Below are positions 41,405 to 49,329 of a stretch of DNA of 49,558 bases, piece after piece. Numbering within the stretch: the first letter of the stretch is position 1; every line of letters starts with the position of its first letter. The notes under the pieces were generated by a model that saw only the letters and a list, made by a program, of their open reading frames with translations, made no database searches and was not told the DNA's origin. This DNA comes from an uncultured Ruminococcus sp. (GTDB taxonomy: Bacteria; Bacillota; Clostridia; Lachnospirales; Lachnospiraceae). Position numbers and translations under genes: made by a program. The stretch is from contig UQKK01000027.1 in the NCBI GenBank assembly GCA_900541505.1, forward strand, positions 1 through 49,558. Direction: 5' to 3'.

Positions 41405-41433
41405 ATTCTATCACCTGCACTTGGGTATGTCAA
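41405..41433 (-). promoter_or_regulatory. nrdD promoter
   Basis: On the minus strand TTGACA (41428-41433) and TAGAAT (41405-41410) are 17 bp apart. The -10 overlaps an in-frame ATG at 41406, so transcripts from here would begin near 41398 and use the downstream start. Confidence 0.75.
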
Positions 41434-41443
41434 TCAAAAACAC

Positions 41444-41485
41444 CAATATCTAGCTTTTCTTACAGAACATAAATACTAGATATTG
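41444..41485 (-). promoter_or_regulatory. Two NrdR boxes upstream of nrdD
   Basis: CAATATCTAG (41444-41453) and CTAGATATTG (41476-41485) each match the NrdR core CWATATATWG in 9 of 10 positions and start 32 bp apart, the usual three-turn spacing. They also form a 14-bp inverted repeat of each other with flanks. They lie just upstream of the -35. Confidence 0.85.
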
Positions 41486-41585
41486 GTGTTATTCCTACAC
41501 AGAGCCTAATTACTCCTACATGTTGACACGTTTTGTATCATTCTTTACCTCTAACCACATTTTTCACCAAAACTCATCATTTTAG

Positions 41586-41614
41586 TTGACATTGTAAACC
41601 TTTTCGCATACTAT
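41586..41614 (+). promoter_or_regulatory. Promoter of the DinJ/YafQ module
   Basis: TTGACA (41586-41591) and TACTAT (41609-41614) are 17 bp apart, 24 bp before the antitoxin start. Confidence 0.75.
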
Positions 41615-41637
41615 TATCTTGAAAGGTGGTGATATCA

Positions 41638-41910
41638 ATGTCTACAACTCCAACACAAATCCGAATCGACACAGATATAAAGAAACAGGTTACACATCTA
41701 TTTAATGAACTCGGTCTGGATATGTCCAGTGCTGTCAATCTTTTCCTCCATCAGTGTGTCTTAAGAGGCGGGCTTCCTTTCAACGTTGAATTGCCGCACT
41801 ACAGCCAACGTACTCTCGATGCAATGGAAGAAGCAAGACGAATCTCCCGCAATCCCGATATCGAAGGATACAGTAATATGGAGGAACTAAAGAAAGCTTT
41901 GGAGGATTAA
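41638..41910 (+). CDS. dinJ: RelB/DinJ-family antitoxin
   Basis: A 90-aa antitoxin. The N-terminal half is a ribbon-helix-helix DNA-binding domain (TPTQIRIDTDIKKQVTHLFN, then LGLDMSSAVNLFLHQCV); the C-terminal half (LPHYSQRTLDAMEEARRIS, NMEELKKALED) is the segment that wraps the toxin. AGGTGGTGAT gives a strong ribosome site for the ATG at 41638; an upstream ATG at 41626 is inside it. It is directly followed by the toxin gene with no gap (TAA then ATG). It lies divergent from nrdD and between nrdG and nrdD. Confidence 0.92.
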   Translation: MSTTPTQIRIDTDIKKQVTHLFNELGLDMSSAVNLFLHQCVLRGGLPFNVELPHYSQRTLDAMEEARRISRNPDIEGYSNMEELKKALED

Positions 41911-42189
41911 ATGTACAAAATCAAATTTACAACTGCATACAAAAAAAGCTATAAACTTATGAAAAAACGTGGTCTTAATCTTTCTTTGCTGGATGATACT
42001 GTGGACACACTCCGGCAAGGAAAGCCTTTGCCAGAGAAATATCAAGACCATGCCCTAAGCGGAAAGTACCACGGATTCCGGGAATGTCACATCAAACCTG
42101 ATTGGCTGTTAGTCTACTTAATTGAAAATGACATTTTAACGCTTACCCTCGTTGATACTGGCAGCCATGCTGACATCTTTAAGATGTAA
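41911..42189 (+). CDS. yafQ: YafQ-family mRNA interferase toxin
   Basis: A 92-aa RelE/YafQ-fold endoribonuclease that would cleave mRNA in the ribosome. The conserved block DHALSGKYHGFRECHIKPDW (about 50-69), the LLVYLIENDILTLTLVDTG strand pair, and the C-terminal GSHADIF with the catalytic His are all present. It begins immediately after the antitoxin stop. It converges with nrdG, whose stop is 22 bp away. Confidence 0.93.
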   Translation: MYKIKFTTAYKKSYKLMKKRGLNLSLLDDTVDTLRQGKPLPEKYQDHALSGKYHGFRECHIKPDWLLVYLIENDILTLTLVDTGSHADIFKM

Positions 42190-42210
42190 TTTCTTATGTC
42201 GCAGCGGCTG

Positions 42211-42906
42211 CTACTCAACACCTCTCAATTCAGCTCCCGGCACATTTCTCCTTACAATCTCAAGCGCCTGTTCCATGATGTCCTTTGTGTACCCTCGAAG
42301 TCCCGGAGAAATCAAATCCCCGGAATCTTTGAATCCCTGCAGATAATATTTTTCCGCGCCTTTAATCCATCTGCCGATAGCCGCAAAATCTTCTCTTTTA
42401 TGAAATTCCCGCACAACCGTTGTCCGAAACTCATAGGGCACAGCGCCAGAGAGCAGAAAATCCACACTCTGAAGAATATTTTCCAGATGATACCCTTCTA
42501 TGCCAATCGTCATGCCATACTTATTGGGTGCGTTTTTGATATCCATGGCAACGTAATCCACCAGTTTTTCTTCCACCAGCCGTTTCAGCAGAGTCACATT
42601 ACTCCCGTTGGTATCCAGTTTCACCAGGTAGCCTAATTCTTTGACCTTCCCAATGAAGCTCTCGATGTCCTGCTGCAGCAGCGGTTCTCCGCCTGTGATG
42701 CACACGCCGTCCAGCACTCCCTGCCGCTTTTTTAAAAAGGCGAACACTTCCGCCTCAGGAATCGTATTTGCAAGGTCCACATGCGTCACCAGCGATGCAT
42801 TGTGACAGAACGGACAGCGGAAATTGCATCCGGCAGTAAACAGGGTGCATGCCACCTGCCCCGGATAGTCTAATAGCGTCAGTTTCTGGATTCCCTGTAT
42901 AAGCAT
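42211..42906 (-). CDS. nrdG: Anaerobic ribonucleotide reductase activating protein
   Basis: A 231-aa radical SAM activase for NrdD. The cluster motif CNFRCPFC (about 27-34) follows LFTAG, and the SAM-binding ITGGEPLLQ is near 72. GGGGAGG lies before the ATG. The length suits the NrdG2-type (anaerobic activating enzyme) group rather than the 150-aa E. coli NrdG. It is separated from nrdD by the DinJ/YafQ cassette (42189-41638), so it is not in the nrdD transcript; its own upstream region is the tandem-repeat array 42931-43064, without an obvious promoter. It may be transcribed by read-through from the proC/hyp genes. Confidence 0.9.
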   Translation of the reverse strand: MLIQGIQKLTLLDYPGQVACTLFTAGCNFRCPFCHNASLVTHVDLANTIPEAEVFAFLKKRQGVLDGVCITGGEPLLQQDIESFIGKVKELGYLVKLDTNGSNVTLLKRLVEEKLVDYVAMDIKNAPNKYGMTIGIEGYHLENILQSVDFLLSGAVPYEFRTTVVREFHKREDFAAIGRWIKGAEKYYLQGFKDSGDLISPGLRGYTKDIMEQALEIVRRNVPGAELRGVE

Positions 42907-42930
42907 CTTTTACTTCCTCCCCGCTGTTCT

Positions 42931-43064
42931 GCACGATTTCCTTGAATTTTACGCCGTACGAATTTCCTTATTTTACGGCGTGCAATCTCCTTATTTTGTG
43001 CCGCGCAATTTCCTTATTTTGTGCCGCGCAAATTTCCTTATTTTGTGCCGCGCAAATTTCCTTA
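42931..43064 (-). repeat. Tandem repeat array upstream of nrdG (six units of 23-24 bp)
   Basis: On the minus strand each unit reads CAAAATAAGGAAATT then TGCGCGGCA, with degenerate first and last copies. Every unit contains ATAAGGAAAT, a stop-like TAA and an SD-like word, and a near-palindrome TTTGCGCGGCACAAA at the unit junction. The first copy contains the proC stop codon. Confidence 0.9.
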
Positions 43065-43856
43065 TATCTTCCTGGAAACTTCCGCGCACGCTTTCATTGC
43101 CTCTATCACCGCGCTTCGGAATCCCTTTTCTTCCAGCACCCGCACGGCTTCTATGGTCGTCCCTGCGGGAGAGCAGACCATATCCTTTAATTCACCCGGA
43201 TGTTTCCCCGTCTCCAGCACCATCTTCGCGCTGCCATAGACTGCCTGTGCCGCGAATTTATACGCCTGGGGTCTGGGCATGCCGTCCGCGACCGCCGCGT
43301 CCGCCATCGCCTCTATGAGCATGAAGACATATGCCGGGGAACTGCCGCTGGTGGAAACCACCGCGTCCATCAGACGTTCCGGCACGACTTCCACTTTGCC
43401 GAACGCCCCCAGGATTTCCAGCACATATGCTTTTTCTTCTTCCGTGACAAATTCATTGGGGCACGCCGCAGTCATTCCCTCGCCCACCATCGCAGGGGTA
43501 TTTGGCATAGTGCGGATGATTTTGACCTCTTTGCCAAACTGTTCCTTCAGCCAGGAAAGTGTCTTTCCCGGAGCGATGGTGACAACAATCTGCTCACCCT
43601 TTACACAGTCTTTGATTTCCGCAATCGTGTCCGCGTAAAACTGGGGTTTCACAGAGAGAATAAGCACTTCTGCCTTGGAAGCGACCTCACAGTTATCCGC
43701 AGTCACAGAAATTCCATAACTATCCTGCACTCGTTTGCGCCCTTCCTCGCTGATATCGGAACCGATGATATCCTCCGGTTTCAATATTCCTTTTTTTATG
43801 ATGCCTCCCATGATGGCTCCCGCCATATTTCCTGTTCCGATAAATCCAAGTTTCAT
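43062..43856 (-). CDS. proC: Pyrroline-5-carboxylate reductase
   Basis: A 264-aa NAD(P)H enzyme that reduces pyrroline-5-carboxylate to proline. The N-terminal Rossmann loop GFIGTGNMAGAIMGG (about 4-18), the middle block RTMPNTPAMVGEGMTA (near 118), and the C-terminal signature SGSSPAYVFMLIEAMADAAV (near 168) and CSPAGTTIEAVRVLEE (near 225). AAAGGAGAG lies before the ATG. It ends inside the first repeat unit of the array. Downstream of HypE, HypD and acylphosphatase on the same strand, it completes hydroxyproline-to-proline conversion. Confidence 0.95.
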   Translation of the reverse strand: MKLGFIGTGNMAGAIMGGIIKKGILKPEDIIGSDISEEGRKRVQDSYGISVTADNCEVASKAEVLILSVKPQFYADTIAEIKDCVKGEQIVVTIAPGKTLSWLKEQFGKEVKIIRTMPNTPAMVGEGMTAACPNEFVTEEEKAYVLEILGAFGKVEVVPERLMDAVVSTSGSSPAYVFMLIEAMADAAVADGMPRPQAYKFAAQAVYGSAKMVLETGKHPGELKDMVCSPAGTTIEAVRVLEEKGFRSAVIEAMKACAEVSRKI

Positions 43857-43879
43857 GTCAATCTCTCCTTTATTTTTAT

Positions 43880-44149
43880 TTACCGCACACGAAAAGCGCG
43901 CTCTTCTTCCAGCGGTATTTCCGTGGTATCCATCCAGTCGATGGTGATAAAATGACCTCTGTTCAGCCCTTCCAGCAGCTTATTGATGAGCGCTTCCCGC
44001 CCCTGTACTTCCATGGTTACCGTGCCGTCATACTCATTTCTCACCCACCCGGTCAGCTCCAGCGACTGTGCTAAATATTTCGCTGTGTAGCGGAATCCCA
44101 CGCCCTGGACTCTGCCGTGGAATACGATATGCTTTCTGACTTCCGACAT
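43880..44149 (-). CDS. acyP: Acylphosphatase
   Basis: An 89-aa acylphosphatase that hydrolyses acyl phosphates. The active-site loop GRVQGVGFRYTA (about 13-24) holds the catalytic Arg, and the Asn-containing strand WVRNEYDGTVTMEVQG (about 35) completes the site. The start at 44149 follows GGTGGGAAAATG; the open frame above it is repeat sequence, not coding. It lies between hypD (145 bp upstream) and proC (23 bp downstream). Its role in the hydroxyproline cluster is not known; it may simply be carried along. Confidence 0.95.
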   Translation of the reverse strand: MSEVRKHIVFHGRVQGVGFRYTAKYLAQSLELTGWVRNEYDGTVTMEVQGREALINKLLEGLNRGHFITIDWMDTTEIPLEEERAFRVR

Positions 44150-44185
44150 TTTCCCACCGCCTTTTTCTTTCTCTTCGCTTTCCTG

Positions 44186-44293
44186 TCCTACATTTTCCCT
44201 ACACGGGATTCTTCCGTGCTGCATTTTCCCGCGCCAAATTTTCCTGCGAGACATTTTGCCTGTACTAAATTTTGCTTGTGCCGTATGTTCCTG
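44186..44293 (-). repeat. Degenerate 15-16-bp repeats between hypD and acyP
   Basis: On the minus strand seven units follow the pattern CAGGVAAAATKTVGCR, for example CAGGCAAAATGTCTCG and TAGGGAAAATGTAGGA. Several carry an SD-like word followed at once by ATG. The true acyP start site (TGGGAAAATGTCGGAAG, 44141-44157) looks like a further copy. Confidence 0.75.
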
Positions 44294-46669
44294 TCAGTGA
44301 AAACTCTGCTCCGTCCTCGCAATAATCTCATCCTGCAGTTCCTTGCTCAAGTTGCGGAAATGGTCGCTGTAGCCTGCCACCCGTACAATGAGGTCCTTAT
44401 AATCATCCGGGTGCTTCTGCGCCGCAATAAGAGTCTCCCTGTCTATGACATTGAACTGGATATGGTGTCCGTCCATATTAAAATAGGTGCGCACCAGATT
44501 CGCCATCTGCTCCAGACCTTCCTCTCCCGCCACCACAGCCGGAGTAAATTTCTGGTTCAAAAGTGTGCCTCCTGTCTGGAGATGGTCCATCTTCGCACAG
44601 GATTTCAGCACCGCTGTGGGCCCGTTTATGTCCGCTCCCTTTTCCGGGGAAATTCCTTCCGATACAGGCTTGTGAGCCAACCGTCCGTTGGCGCTCGCCA
44701 TCATCACTTCCCCGAAATACACATGGCAGGTCGTGGGCAGCATATTGATGCGGTATGTCCCGCCAAGCACGTTGGGTCTGCCCGTCACCTGCTGCCGGTA
44801 ATATTCAAATACAGATTTCATGATATCATCCGCATAGTCGTCGTCATTTCCGTATTTCGGAGTTTTATTTTTCACCAGGTTCAAAATACGCTCATGCCCT
44901 GCGAAATTGTCGTCCAACGCTTTCAAAAGCTCCGCCATGGTAAAGCGTTTCTCATCGTACACGTTATATTTCACCGCGGCGAGACAGTCTGTGATAGTCC
45001 CGATTCCCACGCCCTGAATGTATTTTGTATTGTAGCGGGCGCCGCCGCCATTGTAGTCCTTCCCCTTCGCGATACAGTCATTTGTGAGTATGGACAAAAA
45101 CGGCACAGGCATGTGCTCCGCATAAATCTTCTCAATCACATTGCTGCCCTGAATCTTGATATCCAGGAAATAGGCAATCTGCTTTTTATACGCCTCAAAC
45201 AGTTCTTCGTAGCTCGCAAAAGACTCCGCCTTTCCGGTCTGTGGTCCAAGCTGTCTGCCGGATACTTTGTCATAACCGTTATTTAAGGTCAATTCAAAGA
45301 TTTTCGGCAGATTAAAATACCCTGTCAGAATATACGCCTCGTTTCCGAAGGCTCCGGTCTCCACACATCCGCTGGTTCCGCCCCGCCTTGCATCCTCCAA
45401 AGATTTCCCGGCATTCAGCAATTCCTGGATGATTGCCTCTGTATTATAGAAGGCGGGCTGTCCCCAACCTTTCCTGGAAATCTCGCAGGCGCGCTTCAAA
45501 AACCGCCTAGGAGTCTTTCTGCTTATCTGCACGTTGGAACTGGGCTGCAGCAGTTTCATCTCATCCATGCAGTCCAGAATGAGATAACTGACCTCGTTCA
45601 CCCCGTCCTTTCCATCCGGCGTAATCCCTCCGGTATTTAAGTTGGCAAAGTCCGTATACGTGCCGCTCTCCTTCAGTGTGATACCCACCTTCGGCGGCGC
45701 CGGCTGGTTATTAAACTTCACCCACAGACATTCCAGCAATTCCAGCGCCTGTTCCTCTGTCAGAATCCCGTCCTTAATATCCTTCTCATAGAAGGGATTG
45801 AGATGCTGGTCCAGTCTGCCCGGACTGTAGGAATCCCAGGGATTTAACTCACTGGTAACCCCCAGATGCACGAACCAGTACATCTGGATAGCCTGCCAGT
45901 AGGTCTCAGGCTTGTGCGCCGGTACAACCTCACAGTTTTCCGCTATCTGCAGAAGCTCTCTTTTTCTCTGCTCATCCGGCTCTTTTTCCGCCAATTCTCT
46001 CGCGTAGGAGGCATATCGTTTTCCCAGAATCATAATGGCGTCACAGGCAATCTTCATGCCTTCCAATTCATTTTTCTTATCATATGCCTCGCTGTCGTTC
46101 AGATAATCTAAATGGTCGATGGCCTCCTGAATATCTTTTTTATAATCCAGAAAGCCTTTCTCATAAATCTTCGCAGACCCCACCGTATGTCCCGGTCCTC
46201 TCTGCTCCATAAATTCCGTAAAAATGCCGCACTCGTACGCCGCTTTCCACTGAGGGCTCATGGCACGCAGAATCTTGTGGCGGATACTCCGCTTCTCCCA
46301 GTAAGGAATCATCACCTTCTCCTGCACGTCAAAATCTTCTTCGCGCACATGGAAGTGTATCAGTTCCCGGTCATTCATCACATGCATATCTTCCACTGTG
46401 TGACAGCACAGCTCCGGAAACGTAGGCGCCGCCTGCGGGGAATCGCCTTTCTCACCGACAATCAGTTCCCCTTCACCGATATAGAGCGTCTTTGTCTCAA
46501 AATATTCCTTTAGCACCTGCGCCCTGAGCTCCGGAACCGACAGTTCCCCCTCATATTTCTGATAGGTCTTCGTCTCACTGACCGCGCGCTCCAAATCAAT
46601 GTGCGCCGGTGTATCCAGACTTTCTCTGCGGAGTCTTTGCACCCGCTCATTCATCCCTCTTTCTTCCAT
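44294..46669 (-). CDS. hypD: trans-4-hydroxy-L-proline dehydratase (glycyl radical enzyme)
   Basis: A 791-aa glycyl radical enzyme that converts trans-4-hydroxy-L-proline to pyrroline-5-carboxylate. The active site Cys is C435 in GTSGCVETGA with Glu 437; the radical Gly is G766 in VRVAGYSDHF. D279 (NPWDS), S335 (LKESG), D340/F341 (TDFANL) and Y451 also match published HypD residues with a constant +1 offset, from my memory of the enzyme numbering. That set, the activase upstream and proC downstream make HypD much likelier than pyruvate formate-lyase or other members. GGAGG lies 10 bp before the ATG at 46669; 46654 is an alternative start. Confidence 0.93.
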   Translation of the reverse strand: MEERGMNERVQRLRRESLDTPAHIDLERAVSETKTYQKYEGELSVPELRAQVLKEYFETKTLYIGEGELIVGEKGDSPQAAPTFPELCCHTVEDMHVMNDRELIHFHVREEDFDVQEKVMIPYWEKRSIRHKILRAMSPQWKAAYECGIFTEFMEQRGPGHTVGSAKIYEKGFLDYKKDIQEAIDHLDYLNDSEAYDKKNELEGMKIACDAIMILGKRYASYARELAEKEPDEQRKRELLQIAENCEVVPAHKPETYWQAIQMYWFVHLGVTSELNPWDSYSPGRLDQHLNPFYEKDIKDGILTEEQALELLECLWVKFNNQPAPPKVGITLKESGTYTDFANLNTGGITPDGKDGVNEVSYLILDCMDEMKLLQPSSNVQISRKTPRRFLKRACEISRKGWGQPAFYNTEAIIQELLNAGKSLEDARRGGTSGCVETGAFGNEAYILTGYFNLPKIFELTLNNGYDKVSGRQLGPQTGKAESFASYEELFEAYKKQIAYFLDIKIQGSNVIEKIYAEHMPVPFLSILTNDCIAKGKDYNGGGARYNTKYIQGVGIGTITDCLAAVKYNVYDEKRFTMAELLKALDDNFAGHERILNLVKNKTPKYGNDDDYADDIMKSVFEYYRQQVTGRPNVLGGTYRINMLPTTCHVYFGEVMMASANGRLAHKPVSEGISPEKGADINGPTAVLKSCAKMDHLQTGGTLLNQKFTPAVVAGEEGLEQMANLVRTYFNMDGHHIQFNVIDRETLIAAQKHPDDYKDLIVRVAGYSDHFRNLSKELQDEIIARTEQSFH

Positions 46670-46675
46670 CTCCCG

Positions 46676-47590
46676 TCATCCTCCGATTTTTATTTTATAT
46701 CCCGCTTTTCTAAAAACCGATGCCAACATCTCCATCTCCTCATCCGAAGGAGCATGGAGGAACTCTCCCTCATACCGCTTACCGAGCTTCTCGTATTTAG
46801 AGGAACCCGTCTTATGGTAGGGAAGGAGGTTCACCTGGGATACCCGAATCTCCTTTTCTGCCAGATACTTAAGGATTTCCTCCATCGCCCCCACATTCCC
46901 ATTCACTTCCGCTATAACCGGAATACGTATCCAGATATCCGCGCCCAGCCGGCTGATTTCCTCCAGATTGGCAAGTATCGTTTCATTTCCCGCCCCGGTG
47001 TATTTCCGGTGCGTCTCACTGTCCGGTATTTTCAAATCGTAGAGAAAGGTATCCACATAAGGAAAGATTCTCCGATAATTTTGGACAGGCGCAAATCCAC
47101 ATGTATCCACCGCCACATGGATACCCTTGCGCTTTAACTTTTTTAAGACCGTTTCCAGGAAATCCATATCGGAGAGCATCACCTCCCCGCCGGATAAGGT
47201 CACGCCTCCGCCGGACTCTTCGTAAAACATCTCATCCTTTAACAGTTCTTTCACTAACGCATCCGCCGTGTACTCTCTGCCCGCAATTTCCCGAAGATTA
47301 AGATTGCAGACATCGATGCATTGTCCGCACACGGTACATTTTGACCTGTCCGTCACACAGACACCACCCGAAACAGTCACGGCGTCCGAAGGACAAACTC
47401 TGGCACATGCCCCGCATCCTGTACAGCGGGACATATCTGCCAGAAGCTCCTTCCCGGCACTCTGGGTCTCCGGATTGTGGCACCACAGGCATTTCAGGGC
47501 ACATCCCTTAAAAAACACGGTGGTCCGTATCCCTTCCCCGTCATGAACACTGTATTTCTGTATATCTGTAATAAGGCTCATCGTCCTCAT
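46676..47590 (-). CDS. hypE: Glycyl radical enzyme activase for HypD
   Basis: A 304-aa radical SAM activase. The SAM cluster motif CALKCLWC (near 30-37) sits after VFFKG, then two ferredoxin-type CxxCxxCxxxC sites (CTGCGACARVC near 57; CTVCGQCIDVC near 86), then SGGEVML near 130 and the VDTCGF strand. These dual clusters are typical of activases for dehydratase-type glycyl radical enzymes, rather than PflA. It is 6 bp upstream of hypD. The start may be 47590 or 47581; GAGAGG is placed better for the latter. Confidence 0.92.
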   Translation of the reverse strand: MRTMSLITDIQKYSVHDGEGIRTTVFFKGCALKCLWCHNPETQSAGKELLADMSRCTGCGACARVCPSDAVTVSGGVCVTDRSKCTVCGQCIDVCNLNLREIAGREYTADALVKELLKDEMFYEESGGGVTLSGGEVMLSDMDFLETVLKKLKRKGIHVAVDTCGFAPVQNYRRIFPYVDTFLYDLKIPDSETHRKYTGAGNETILANLEEISRLGADIWIRIPVIAEVNGNVGAMEEILKYLAEKEIRVSQVNLLPYHKTGSSKYEKLGKRYEGEFLHAPSDEEMEMLASVFRKAGYKIKIGG

Positions 47591-47619
47591 ATCCTCTCTT
47601 CTGACTAACCGATGTCTCT

Positions 47620-47661
47620 ATTTTAGCAGAAGTAAATACAAATATGAACCCCATTTCATAT
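47620..47661 (-). promoter_or_regulatory. Promoter and candidate operator of the hyp operon
   Basis: On the minus strand TTCATA (47643-47648) and an extended TGC-TAAAAT (-10, 47620-47625) are 17 bp apart. ATATGAA and TTCATAT (47642-47661) form a 7-bp inverted repeat over the -35, a possible regulator site. Confidence 0.55.
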
Positions 47662-47697
47662 AAAGGTTAGAGATGTGCCGCCCCTTGTACATCGCCC

Positions 47698-49329
47698 CTA
47701 CTCTCTCTTTATATAGATAACCGCTTCATAAGGTCTTAACTGCTCTTTTGGTTCGCCTTCATAATTATGAATCAAAATCCTGCTGTCCGTCCACTCATTT
47801 ACGAGCGGGCAATTCACTGTCCGGTCACTGAAGTTTGCGCACACCAACATCCGGGAAGCCGCATCCTCTCTTGTGTATGCGAAAATCTGCTCGTCTTCCT
47901 TTAAGAGCAGAGAGAACTCTCCATCCACGAAAACCGGGTACTCTTTCCTTAGGCGAATCAACTTCCGGTAAAACTCATATATGGAATCCGCCTGTCCTAT
48001 CTGCTCCTCGGCGTTAATCTCCTTATAATTGGGGTTCACCGCAATCCAGGGCGTCCCCTCTGTAAAGCCTGCGTTCTTCTGCCCGCTCCACTGCATGGGT
48101 GTTCGCGCATTATCCCTGCCCTTCGCGTAAATAGATTGAAAGACCTCCTCCTTTGTATATCCTTTTGCAAGCCGTTCTTTATACAGATTGAGGGTCTCCA
48201 CATCCCGATATTCGCTGATGTCCTTGAATTTCACATTGGTCATGCCCAGTTCCTCCCCCTGGTAAATGTAAGGGGTACCCTGCATCCCGTGAAGGACCGC
48301 CGCCAGCATTTTAGCGGATTGCACCCTGTACTGCCCGCCATTTCCCCAGCGGGACACGATGCGCGGTAAATCGTGGTTATCCCAGAACAAACTGTTCCAG
48401 CCTTTTTGATAGAGGGCGGTCTGCCATTTTTCCATGCAGGCTTTCAGTTTGACTAAAGAAAGCGGTGCTAAATCCCATTTTTCCTTCCCTTCCTGCTGGT
48501 CCAGACCGATGTGCTCGAACTGAAACACCATGGAAAGCTCACTGCCATCGGGATTGCTGTAGAGCTTAGCGTTTTCCACATTGGCGCCCCACGCCTCCCC
48601 AACTGTCAAATAGCTGCCCCTCTGAAACGTCTCCCGGCTGAGTTCACGCAAAAATTCATGCAGCCTGGGACCATTATTTGTTATCTTCTTGTCCGGCTCT
48701 TTGGCAATCTGGTCAATGACATCCAGGCGGAAACCGCCCACTCCGCGGTCCATCCACCACAATATCATATCGTAGAGTTCCCGGCGCACTTTCGGATTCT
48801 CCCAGTTGAGGTCCGGCTGTTCCGGGGCAAACTGATGGAAATAGTACTGCTTAAGCCCCGGCACCCACTCCCAGGCAGGGCCACCAAATACCCCGGTCAT
48901 ATCATTGGGGTACGTTCCTTCCTCCCCGTCTCTCCATATATAATAATCATGATAGGGATTGTCTTTTCCCTTTTTTGCTTCCTCAAACCAGCGATGTTCA
49001 TTGGAGGTATGGTTGAGCACCAAATCCATGATGATACGTATTCCCCGCGCTTTCGCCTGACGGATGAGCTCATCCATATCGGACAGTGTCCCAAACACGG
49101 GGTCTATATCCTGATAATCAGCAATATCATATCCGTTGTCATTCTGCGGTGAACGATACATAGGAGAAAGCCACAGCACATCGACTCCCAGATTTTCCAG
49201 ATAATCCAGCCGGCTTATGATTCCCCGGATGTCTCCCACACCGTCCCCGTCCGAGTCCTGAAAACTCTTAGGATATATCTGATAGACCACAGAATTTTTC
49301 CACCAGTTTTCTATATTCTTCTCTGCCAT
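47698..49329 (-). CDS. GH13 alpha-glucosidase (oligo-1,6-glucosidase type)
   Basis: A 543-aa cytoplasmic glycosidase. GH13 barrel motifs: DVLWLSPMYRSPQNDNGYDI (about 49-68), DLVLNHTSNEHRWF (near 103), nucleophile Asp in GFRLDVIDQIA (near 200), acid Glu in TVGEAWG (near 246) and the third Asp in FWDNHDLPR (near 318). Val right after the nucleophile is the oligo-1,6-glucosidase/isomaltase hallmark against Ala or Thr in alpha-1,4 enzymes, so isomaltose-like substrates are favoured. No signal peptide is present. AAGGAGGAG lies before the ATG. It is alone; 229 bp of upstream sequence with no gene end the window. Confidence 0.92.
   Translation of the reverse strand: MAEKNIENWWKNSVVYQIYPKSFQDSDGDGVGDIRGIISRLDYLENLGVDVLWLSPMYRSPQNDNGYDIADYQDIDPVFGTLSDMDELIRQAKARGIRIIMDLVLNHTSNEHRWFEEAKKGKDNPYHDYYIWRDGEEGTYPNDMTGVFGGPAWEWVPGLKQYYFHQFAPEQPDLNWENPKVRRELYDMILWWMDRGVGGFRLDVIDQIAKEPDKKITNNGPRLHEFLRELSRETFQRGSYLTVGEAWGANVENAKLYSNPDGSELSMVFQFEHIGLDQQEGKEKWDLAPLSLVKLKACMEKWQTALYQKGWNSLFWDNHDLPRIVSRWGNGGQYRVQSAKMLAAVLHGMQGTPYIYQGEELGMTNVKFKDISEYRDVETLNLYKERLAKGYTKEEVFQSIYAKGRDNARTPMQWSGQKNAGFTEGTPWIAVNPNYKEINAEEQIGQADSIYEFYRKLIRLRKEYPVFVDGEFSLLLKEDEQIFAYTREDAASRMLVCANFSDRTVNCPLVNEWTDSRILIHNYEGEPKEQLRPYEAVIYIKRE

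Noticed and set aside
41346..41406. The first ATG (41406) as the nrdD start
   Set aside because: Although its ribosome site is good, the promoter -10 overlaps it, so the main transcript would lack it. Kept as an alternative in the entry.
42931..43064. The repeat array as a CRISPR
   Set aside because: Units are contiguous with no unique spacers, only six degenerate copies, and no cas genes are near.
43200..43955. A 251-codon plus-strand open frame
   Set aside because: Antisense to proC, which has conserved motifs throughout; no independent evidence for translation.
44117..45286. A 389-codon plus-strand open frame
   Set aside because: Antisense to hypD, with no ribosome site or domain; its length reflects codon structure of the real gene.
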